The position numbers and the translations under genes were made by a program. Below the pieces are notes generated by a model, which was not told the origin of the DNA, did not search any database, and saw only the letters and a program-made list of their open reading frames with translations. Positions 53,792 to 63,242 of a stretch of 64,000 bases of DNA are shown here, piece after piece. Source of the stretch: Calliopsis andreniformis. Taxonomy: Eukaryota > Arthropoda > Insecta > Hymenoptera > Andrenidae. Position 1 is the first letter of the stretch. Each line of letters begins with the position of its first letter. Location of the stretch: NCBI RefSeq assembly GCF_051401765.1, contig NW_027480504.1, forward strand, positions 992,001-1,056,000. Direction: 5' to 3'.

Positions 53792-54705
53792 TCAATCTTC
53801 AATCCTCAATCCTCAATTCTCAATCTTCAATCCTCAACACTGAACCTTCAATCCTCAATCCTCAATCCTCAGTCCTCAATCCTCGATCCTCAATCCTCAA
53901 TCCTCAATCCTCAATCCTCAATCCTCAATCCTCAATCCTCAATCATCAATCCTCAATACACAAACTGCAATCCTCAATCCTCAGTCCTCACTCCTCAATC
54001 CTCATTCTTCAATCCTCAATACCGAATCCTCAATCTTCAATCCTCAATCCGCAATCCTCAATTCTCAATCCTCAATCCTCAATCGTCAGGCTTCAAACAC
54101 CAATACTCAACCCTCAGTCCTCGTCCTCAATCCACAACCCTCAATCCTCAATCCTCAATCTTCAATCATTAATATTCAATCTTCAATCCTCAATCCTCAA
54201 TTCTCAACACTCAATCCCCAATGCTCAATCCTCAATACCCAATCCTCAGTCCCCGATCCTCAATCTTCAACCCTCAATCCTCAATCCTCAATCCTCGATC
54301 CTCAATACCCAATCCACAGTCTTCAATCCTCAATCCTCAATCCTCAATTCTCAATCCTCAATCCTCCATCCTCAGACCTCAAACAGCAATACTCAACCCT
54401 CAGTCCTCGTCCTCAATCCACAACCATCAATCCTCAATCCTCAATCTTCAATCATCAATATTCAATCTTCAGTACTCAATCCTCAATCCTCAATCCTCAA
54501 TCCTCCATGTTCAATCCGCAATACCCAATCCTCAATCTTCAGTCCTCAATCCTCAATCCTCAATCCTCAATCCTCAATCCTCAATCCTCAATCCTCAATC
54601 CTCAATCCTCAGTCCACGAACCTCAAGCCTGTATCCTCAATCCTGAATCCTCAATCTTCAGACCTCAGTGCTCAACAATCAGTTGGCAATTCTCAATCCT
54701 CAATA

Positions 54706-54812
54706 GAATATCATCAGTTCACAGTTTTCAATACTCAATACTCAATCTGCAATCTTCGAATCTCTGTCCACAAACATCAATTCTCATCATTCAACCCTCA
54801 ACACTAAGTCCC
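54706..54812 (+). repeat. B4 anchor block, first copy
   Basis: B4 reads GAATATCATCAGTTCACAG, followed by GCAATCTTCGAATCTCTGTC and CACAAACATC. CCACGAACC stands 92 bases before it. A second such block lies at 57453, with CCACGAACC at 57361. Confidence 0.83.
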
Positions 54813-55139
54813 CAATCCTCAATCCTCAATCCTCAATCCTCAATCGTCAGGCTTCAATCCTCAGTACTCAATCTTCAATCCTCAATCCTCAATACTCATT
54901 CCAAAATCCTCATTCTTCAATCCTCAATACCCAATCCTCAATCTTCAATTCTCAATCCTCAATCCTCAACTCTCAATCCTCAATCCTCAATCTTCAATCC
55001 TCAATTCTCAATCCTCAATACTCAATCTTCAATCCTCAATCCTCAGTAATCAAACCTCAATTCTGAATCCTCAATCCTGAGTCCTCAATCTTCAGCCCTC
55101 AGTCCTCAACAATCAGTAGTCAATCCTCATTCCTCAATA

Positions 55140-55955
55140 GAATATCCTCAATTCACAGTTTTCAACACTCAATACTCAATCTGCAATTTTCAAACCTCTA
55201 TCCACAAACATCAATTCTCATCACTCAACCCTCAACACTCAGTCCTCAATGTTCAATCCTCAATCCTCAATTCTCAACATTCAATCCTCAATACTGAATC
55301 TTCAATCCACAATCCTCAATCCTCAACCCTCAATCCTCAATACTCAACCTTCAAACCTTAGTCCCCAATCCTCAATCTTCTATCCTCAATACTCAATCCT
55401 CAATCCTCAATCCTCAATCTTCAATCCTCAATCCTCAATCCCCAATCCTCAATCCTCAATCCTCAATGTTCAATGCGCAATACCCAATCCTCAACCTTCA
55501 ATCCACAATCCTCAATCCTCAATCCTCAATCCTCAATCCTCAATCTTCAATCCTCAATCCTCAATCCTCAATTCTCAATCCTCAATACTCAATCCACAAT
55601 CCTCAACCTTCAATCCTCAATACTCAATCTTCAATGCTCATTCCTTAATCCTCAATCCTCAATCCTCAATCCTCAATCGTCAATCTTAAATCCTCAATCC
55701 TCAATCTTCAACCTTCTGTCCCAAATCCTCAATCTTCAATACGCAATCCTCAGTCATCAAACCTCAATTCTGAATCCTCAATCCTGAGTCCTCAATCTTC
55801 AGCCCTCAGTCCTCAACAATCAGTAGTCAATCCTCAATCCTCTGTAGGATATCCACAATTCACAGTTTTCAACACTCAATACTCGATCTGCAATCTTCAA
55901 ACCACTAACCACAAACATCAATTCTCATCACTCGACCCTCAACACTCAGTCCTCA
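55140..55955 (+). repeat. B3 anchors at 55140 and 55848
   Basis: The first is standard and the second degenerate (CTGTAGGATATCCACAATTC, then GATCTGCAATCTTC). Both are followed, 106-110 bases on, by the string CAGTCCTCAATGTTC that also follows 59124 and 61089. The interval of about 707 bases suggests a tandem pair in which the second copy has diverged. Confidence 0.78.
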
Positions 55956-56159
55956 ATGTTCAATCCTCAATCCTCAAATCTCAACCTTCAATCCTCAATA
56001 CTGAATCTTCAATCCTCAATCCTCAATCCTCAATCCTCAATACTCAATCCTCAATCCTCAATCCTCGATCCTCAATCTTCAATCCTCAATACTCAATCGT
56101 CAATCCTCAATCCTCAATACTCAATCCTCTATCATCAATCCTCAATCTTCAATACTCAA

Positions 56160-56830
56160 TCCTCAACCCTCATTCCTCAATCCTCAATACTAAACCATCA
56201 ATCCTCAATTCTCAATACTCAATAGAATATCCTGAATTCTCAGGATTCTATACTCAAACCTCAATCCTCAACCCTCTGCCCTCATCCTCAATTCTCAATC
56301 CTCAATCCTCAATGCTCAATCCTCAATGCTCAATGTTCAACCCTCAATCCTCAGTCCTCAATCCTCAATCCTCAATCCTCAAACCTCAATCCTTAACCGT
56401 CAGTCCTCGTCCTTAAACCTCAACCCTCAATCCTCAATCCTCAATCTTCAATCATCAATACTCAATCTTCAATCCTCAATCCCCAATCCTCAATCCTCAA
56501 TACTCAATCCTCAATATTCAGCGCACAACCCTCAACCAACAATCCTCAATACTCGACCATCAATCCTCAATTCTCAATACTGAATAGAATATCCTGAATT
56601 CTCATGGTTCAATACTCAATCCACAATATTCAATAATCAAGTCTCAATTCTCAAACATCAATTCTCAACACTCAATCCTCAACAGTCAGTCCTCTCTCTT
56701 CAATCCTCCATCATCAATCCTCAATCCTCAAGCGTCAATCCCCAATCCTCAATCCTCAACCCTCAATCCTCAGTCCTCAAACCTCCACCCCGAATCCTCA
56801 ATCCTGAATCCTCAATCTTCAATCCTCAAT
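56160..56830 (+). repeat. Two damaged B1 half-cassettes (56225 and 56587)
   Basis: The first reads TGAATTCTCAGGATTC and breaks off after about 30 bases into TCAAACCTCAATCC. The second keeps the cassette as far as CCACCCCGAATCC (near 56786), then continues as plain TCAATTC heptamers where B2 is expected at 56867. Neither has a B2 partner. The two B1 anchors are 362 bases apart. Confidence 0.8.
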
Positions 56831-57452
56831 TCTCAATCCTCAATTCTCAATCCTCAATCCTCAATCCTCAGACTTCAAACACCAATACTCAACCCTCAGT
56901 CCTCGTCCTCAATCCACAACCCTCAATCCTCAATCCTCAATCTTCAATCATTAATATTCAATCTTCAATCCTCAATCCTCAATCCTCAATCCTCAACCCT
57001 CAATCCCCAATGCTCAATCCTCAATACCCAATCCTCAGCCTTCAATCCTCAATCCTCAATCCTCAATCCTCAATCCTCAATTCTCAGTCCTCAATCCTCA
57101 ATCTTCAATCCTCAATCCTCAATATTCAATCCTCAATCCTCAGTCCTCAATTCTCAATCCTCAATCCTCAATCCTCAGACCTCAAACATCAATACTCAAC
57201 CCTCAGTCCTCGTCCTCAATCCTCAATCCTCAATCCTCAATCCTCAATCCTCAATCCTCAATGTTCAATCCGCAATACCCAATCCTCAATCTTCAAACCT
57301 CAATCCTCAATCCTCAATCCTCAATCCTCAATCCTCAATCCTCTATCCTCAATCCTCAGTCCACGAACCACAAACCTGTATCCTCAATCCTGAATCCTCA
57401 ATCTTCAGACCTCAGTCGTCAACAATCAGTTGGCAATTCTCAATCCTCAATA

Positions 57453-57560
57453 GAATATCATCAGTTCACAGTTTTTAATACTCAATACTGAATCTGCAAT
57501 CTTCGAATCTCTGTCCACAAACATCAATTCTCATCATTCAACCCTGAACACTCAGTCCGC
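57453..57560 (+). repeat. B4 anchor block, second copy
   Basis: Same CAGTTGGCAATTC lead-in and CATCAGTTC core as 54706, with private changes CAGTTTTTAATAC and CAATACTGAATCTG. Confidence 0.82.
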
Positions 57561-58078
57561 AATCCTCAATATTCAATCCTCAATCCACAATCCTCAATCC
57601 ACAATCCTCAACGCTCAATCCTCAATACTCAATCTTCAATCCTCAATCCTCAATCCTCAATTCTCAATACTCAATGCTCAATACTCAATCGTCAATTCTC
57701 AATCCCCAATCCTCAATCTTCAATCCTCAATCCTCAATCCTCAATCCTCAATCCTCAATCTTCAATCCTCAATACTCAATCTTCAATCCTCTATCCTCAA
57801 TCCTCAATCCTCAATCCTCAATCTTCAATCCTCAATACTCAATATTCAATCCTCAATCCTCAGTCATCAATCTTCAATCCTCAATGCTCAATCCTCAATC
57901 CTCAATCCTCAGTCCTCAATCCTCAATCCTCAATCCTCAAACCTCAATCCTCAACAGTCAGTCCTCGTCCTCAAACCTCAACCCTCAATCCTCAATCCTC
58001 AGTCTTCAATCATCAATACTCAATCTTCAATCCTCAATCCTCAATCCTCAATCCTCAATCCTCAATCCTCAATCCTCA

Positions 58079-58537
58079 ATATTCAACGCACAACCCTCAA
58101 CCATCAATCCTCAATACTCAACCATCAAGCCTCAAATCTCAATACTCAATAGAATATCCTGAATCCTCATGGTTCAATACTCAATCCACAATATTCAATA
58201 ATCAAATCTCAATCCTCAAACATCAATTCTCAACACTCAATCCTCAGCACTCAGTCCTCTCTCTTCAATCCTCCATCCTCAATTCTCAATCCTCAAGCTT
58301 CAATCCTCAATCCTCAATCCTCAACCCTCAATCCTCAGTCCTCAAACCTCCACCCCGAATCCTCAATCCTGAATCCTCAATCTTCAGCTATAAGTCCTCA
58401 ACAATCAATTGTCAATCCTCAATCATCAATAGAATATCCTCAATTCACAGTTTTCAATACTCAATCCCCATTCTCCAATCTTCAAATCTCAATCCACCAA
58501 CATCAACTCTCATCACGCATCCCTCAACACTCAGTCC
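58079..58537 (+). repeat. B1/B2 cassette, complete and the most diverged (58152 + 58432)
   Basis: Keeps the 280-base spacing despite private changes: TGAATCC in B1, TCAAGCTTC in place of TCAAGCGTC (giving AAGCTT at about 58305), CAGCTATAAG in place of CAGCCATAAG, and TCAATCCCCATTC in place of TCAATCAACATTC. Confidence 0.85.
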
Positions 58538-59123
58538 TCAATCTTCAATCCTCAATCCTCAATCCTCAATCTTCAATCCTCAATACTGAACCTTCAATCC
58601 TCAATCCTCAATCCTCAGTCCTCAGTCCTCAATCCTCAATCCTCTATCTTCAATCCTCAGTCCCCGATCCACAATCTTCAACCCTCAATCCTCAATCCTC
58701 AATCCTCGATCCTCAGTACCCAATCCACAGTCTTCAATCCTCAATCCTCAATCCTCAATTCTCAATCCTCAATCCTCAATCCTCAGACCTCAAACAGCAA
58801 TACTCAGCCCTCACTCGTCGTCCTCAATCCACAACCATCAATACTGAATCCTCAATCTTCAATCATCAATACTCAATCTTCAGTCCTCAATCCTCAATCC
58901 TCAATCCTAAATCCTCAATCCTCAATCCTCAATGTTCAATCCGCAATACCCAATCCTCAATCTTCAAACCTCAATCCTCAATCCTCAACCCTCAATCCTC
59001 AATCCTCAATCCTCAATCCTCGTTCATCAGCCCACGAACCACAAACCTGTATCCTCAATCCTGAATCCTCAACCTTCAGACCTCAGTCCTCAACAATCAG
59101 TAGTCAATCCTCATTCCTCAATA

Positions 59124-59760
59124 GAATATCCTCAATTCACAGTTTTCAACACTCAATACTCAATCTGCAATTTTCAAACCTCTATCCACAAACATCAATT
59201 CTCATCACTCAACCCTCAACACTCAGTCCTCAATGTTCAATCCTCAATCCTCAATTCTCAACATTCAATCCTCAATACTGAATCTTCAATCCACAATCCT
59301 CAATCCTCAACCCTCAATCCTCAATGCTCAACCTTCAAACCTCAGTCCCCAATCCTCAATCTTCTATCCTCAATACTCAATCCTCAATCCTCAATCCTCA
59401 ATCCTCAATCTTCAATCCTCAATCCTCAATCCTCAATCCACAATCCTCAAACCTCAATCCTCAACCGTCAGGCCTCGCCCTCAATCCCCTACACTCAATC
59501 CTCAATCCTCCCATCTTCAATCATCAATACTTAATCTTCAATCCTCAATCCTCAATCCTCAGTCCTCAAACCTCAATCCTGAATCCTCAATCCTGAATCC
59601 TCAATCTTCAGCCCTGAGTCCTCAACAATCAGTTGTCAATTCTCAATCCTCAATAGAATATCATCAATTCACAGTTTTCAATACTCAATACTCAATCTGC
59701 TATCTTCGAATCTCTATACACAAACATCAATTCTCATCATTCAACCCTCAACACTCAGTC
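59124..59760 (+). repeat. B3/B4 cassette 1 (59124 + 59656)
   Basis: B3 and B4 are 532 bases (76 heptamers) apart. Between them lie CAATGTTCAATCC, CAGGCCTCGCCC and TCCCATCTTC. The stretch upstream of B3 is B4-like (CCACGAACC at 59032), which makes the left flank a mosaic. Confidence 0.85.
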
Positions 59761-59998
59761 CCCAATCCTCAATCTTCAATCCTCAATCCTGAATCCACAA
59801 TCCTCGATCCTCAATCCTCAACCTTCAATCCTTTATACTCAATCATCAATAATCAATCCTCAATTCTCAATCCTCAATACTCAATCTTCAATCTTCAATC
59901 CTCAGTAATCAAACCTCAATTCTGTATCCTCAATCCTGAGTCCTCAATCTTCAGCCCTCAGTCCTCAACAATCAGTAGTCAATCCTCATTCCTCAATA

Positions 59999-60700
59999 GA
60001 ATATCCTCAATTCACAGTTTTCAACACTCAATACTCAATCTGCAATTTTCAAACCTCTATCCACAAACATCAATTCTCATCACTCAACCCTCAACACTCA
60101 GTCCTCAATGTTCAATCCTCAACCCTCAATTCTCAACATTCAATCCTCAATACTGAATCTTCAATCCACAATTCTCAATCCTCAACCCTCAATCCTCAAT
60201 CCTCAATCTTCAATCCTCAATCCTCAATCCTCAATCCACAATCCTCAAACCTCAATCCTCAACCGTCAGTCCTCGCCCTCAATCCCCTACCCTCAATCCT
60301 CAATCCTCCCATCTTCAATCATCAATACTCAATCTTCAATCCTCAATCCTCAACTCTCAATCCTCAATCCTCAGTCCTCAGTCCTCAAACCTCAATCCTC
60401 AACCCTCAGCCCTCATCCTCAATCCTCAATCCTCAATCTTCAATCCTCAATCCTCAATCCTCAATACACAATCTTCAATCCTCAATCCTCAGTCCTCAAA
60501 CCTCAATTCTGAATCCTCAATCCTGAGTCCTCAAGCTTCAGCCCTCAGTCCTCAACAATCAGTAGTCAATCCTCAATCCTCAATAGAATATCCTCAATTC
60601 ACAGTTTTCAACACTCAATACTCAATCTGCAATTTTCAAACCTCTATCCACAAACATCAATTCTCATCACTCAACCCTCAACACTCAGTCCCCAATCCTC
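59999..60700 (+). repeat. B3 anchors at 59999 and 60586 without B4 partners
   Basis: Two standard B3 blocks 587 bases apart, with the next B3 at 61089 (503 bases on). Neither is followed by B4 at 532 bases. TCAAGCTTCAGCC at about 60533 is a private variant of TCAATCTTCAGCC just before the second. Confidence 0.82.
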
Positions 60701-61088
60701 AATCTTCAATCCTCAATCCTCAATCCTCGATCCTCAATCCTCAATCTTCAATCATCAATACTCAATCTTCAATCCTCAATACTCATTCCTCAATCCTCAT
60801 TCTTCAATCCTCAATACCCAATCCTCAATCTCCAATCCTCAATCCTCAATCCTCAACTCTCAATCCTCAATCCTCAGTCCTCAGTCCTCAAACCTCAATC
60901 CTCAACCCTCAGCCCTCATCCTCAATCCTCAATCCTCAATCTTCAATCCTCAATTCTCAATCCTCAATACTCAATCTTCAATCCTCAATCCTCAGTAATC
61001 AAACCTCAATTCTGAATCCTCAATCCTGAGTCCTCAATCTTCAGCCCTCAGTCCTCAACAATCAGTAGTCAATCCTCATTCCTCAATA

Positions 61089-61725
61089 GAATATCCTCAA
61101 TTCACAGTTTTCAACACTCAATACTCAATCTGCAATTTTCAAACCTCTATCCACAAACATCAATTCTCATCACTCAACCCTCAACACTCAGTCCTCAATG
61201 TTCAATCCTCAATCCTCAATTCTCAACATTCAATCCTCAATACTGAATCTTCAATCCACAATCCTCAATCCTCAACCCTCAATCCTCAATGCTCAACCTT
61301 CAAACCTCAGTCCCCAATCCTCAATCTTCTATCCTCAATACTCAATCCTCAATCCTCAATCCTCAATCCTCAATCTTCAATCCTCAATCCTCAATCCTCA
61401 ATCCACAATCCTCAAACCTCAATCCTCAACCGTCAGGCCTCGCCCTCAATCCCCTACACTCAATCCTCAATCCTCCCATCTTCAATCATCAATACTCAAT
61501 CTTCAATCCTCAATCCTCAATCCTCAGTCCTCAAACCTCAATCCTGAATCCTCAATCCTGAATCCTCAATCTTCAGCCCTGAGTCCTCAACAATCAGTTG
61601 TCAATGCTCAATCCTCAATAGAATATCATCAATTCACAGTTTTCAATACTCAATACTCAATCTGCAATCATCGAATCTCTATACACAAACATCAATTCTC
61701 ATCATTCAACCCTCAACACTCAGTC
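61089..61725 (+). repeat. B3/B4 cassette 2 (61089 + 61621)
   Basis: Near-copy of the 59124 cassette at offset 1965, including CAGGCCTCGCCC and CAATGCTCAACC. Small changes near B4: GTCAATGCTC before it and GCAATCATCGAATC after it. Confidence 0.86.
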
Positions 61726-62605
61726 CCCAATCCTCAATCTTCAATCCTCAATCCTGAATCCACAATCCTCGATCCTCAATCCTCAACCTTCAATCCTTTA
61801 TACTCAATCATCAATAATCAATCCTCAATTCTCAATCCTCAATACTCAATCCTCAATCGTCAATACTCACTCCCCAATCCTCAATCTTCAATCCTCAATC
61901 CACAATCCTCAATCCTCAATCCTCAACCCTCAATCCTCAATCGTCAATCTTCAATCCTCAATACTCAATCTTCTATCCTCAATCCTCAATCCTCAATCCT
62001 CAATTCTCAGTCCTCATTCTTCAATCCTCAATCTTCAATCCTCAATCTTCAATCCTCAATCCTCAGCCCTCATTCTCAATCCTCAATCCACAATCCTCAA
62101 ACCTCAATCCTCAACCGTCAGACCTCGTCCTCAATCCTCAACCCTCAATCCCCAATCCTCCCATCTTCAATCATCAATACTCAATCTTCAATCCTCAATC
62201 CTCAATCCTCAGTCCGCAAACCTCAATCCTCAATCCTCAATCCTCAATCGTCAGGCTTCAATCCTCAGTACTCAATCTTCAATCCTCAATCCTCAATACT
62301 CATTCCTCAATCCTCATTCTTCAATCCTCAATACCCAATCCTCAATCTTCAATCCTCAATCCTCAATCCTCAACTCTCAATCCTCAATCCTCAGTCCTCA
62401 GTCCTCAAACCTCAATCCTCAACCCTCAGCCCTCATCCTCAATCCTCAATCCTCAATCTTCAATCCTCAATCCTCAATCCTCAATACTCAATCTTCAATC
62501 CTCAATCCTCAGTAATCAAACCTCAATTCTGAATCCTCAATCCTGAGTCCTCCATCTTCAGCCCTCAGTCCTCAACAATCAGTAGTCAATCCTCATTCCT
62601 CATTA
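61089..62605 (+). repeat. Right-end tandem unit 2 (1517 bases)
   Basis: B3 at 61089 and B4 at 61621 recur at 62606 and 63138. It lacks the extra B3 anchors found in unit 1 and instead holds the string GTCAGGCTTCAATCCTCAG near 62248, which has a partner near 63766. Confidence 0.85.
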
Positions 62606-63242
62606 GAATATCCTCAATTCACAGTTTTCAACACTCAATACTCAATCTGCAATTTTCAAACCTCTATCCACAAACATCAATTCTCATCACTCAACCCTCA
62701 ACACTCAGTCCTCAATGTTCAATCCTCAATCCTCAATTCTCAACATTCAATCCTCAATACTGAATCTTCAATCCTCAATCCTCAATCCTCAACCCTCAAT
62801 CCTCAATACTCAACCTTCAAACCTCAGTCCCCAATCCTCAATCTTCTATCCTCAATACTCAATCCTCAATCCTCAATCCTCAATCCTCAATCTTCAATCC
62901 TCAATCCTCAATCCTCAATCCACAATCCTCAAACCTCAATCCTCAACCGTCAGTCCTCGCCCTCAATCCCCTACCCTCAATCCTCAATCCTCCCATCTTC
63001 AATCATCAATACTCAATCTTCAATCCTCAATCCTCAATCCTCAGTCCTCAAACCTCAATCCTGAATCCTCAATCCTGAATCCTCAATCTTCAGCCCTGAG
63101 TCCTCAACAATCAGTTCTCAACTCTCAATCCTCAATAGAATATCATCAATTCACAGTTTTCAATACTCAATACTCAATCTGCAATCTTCGAATCTCTGTA
63201 CACAAACATCAATTCTCATCATTCAACTCTCAACACTCAGTC
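62606..63242 (+). repeat. B3/B4 cassette 3 (62606 + 63138)
   Basis: Near-copy of cassette 2 at offset 1517. It has CAGTCCTCGCCC in place of CAGGCCTCGCCC, CAGTTCTCAACTC before B4, and CTGTACAC after it, so it is the most diverged of the three. Confidence 0.85.

Larger units (their letters stand above)
45251..54360 (+). repeat. Large A+B duplication, right copy (9.11 kb)
   Basis: Long parts are indistinguishable from the left copy, for example around 46820-47770. It contains an additional 1307 bases lying within about 48340-49700, between two versions of the same B cassette, and misses 70 bases at about 52005. It ends at about 54360, where TCCTCCATCCTCAGACC replaces the TCAGCCCTCATCC string that follows the left copy. 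Confidence 0.88.
54361..59123 (+). repeat. Mosaic type B stretch between duplications
   Basis: No single long offset covers this stretch. It strings together B4 (54706), B3 (55140), a degenerate B3 (55848, GGATATCC), two unpaired B1 (56225, 56587), B4 (57453) and a complete B1/B2 pair (58152/58432). The string CCACGAACC occurs at 54614, 57361 and 59032, each 92 bases before an anchor. It looks like an older, more rearranged part of the array. Confidence 0.75.
59124..61088 (+). repeat. Right-end tandem unit 1 (1965 bases)
   Basis: Begins at a B3 anchor (59124), has B4 532 bases later (59656), and two further B3 anchors at 59999 and 60586. Its first part recurs at offset 1965 (59233/61198, 59324/61289, 59656/61621). 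The string CGCCCTCAATCCCCTACACTC near 59474 (partner near 61439) is a useful marker. Confidence 0.85.

Noticed and set aside
26268..58537. B cassettes as mobile-element insertions
   Set aside because: They parse as diverged heptamers in register, lack terminal inverted repeats, poly-A or coding capacity, and are flanked by continuous heptamers without recognisable target-site duplications.
26341..63145. GAATATCC and AATATTCAATAAT as promoter TATA elements or replication origins
   Set aside because: They are single-base derivatives of the unit, with no gene downstream and no supporting motif context.
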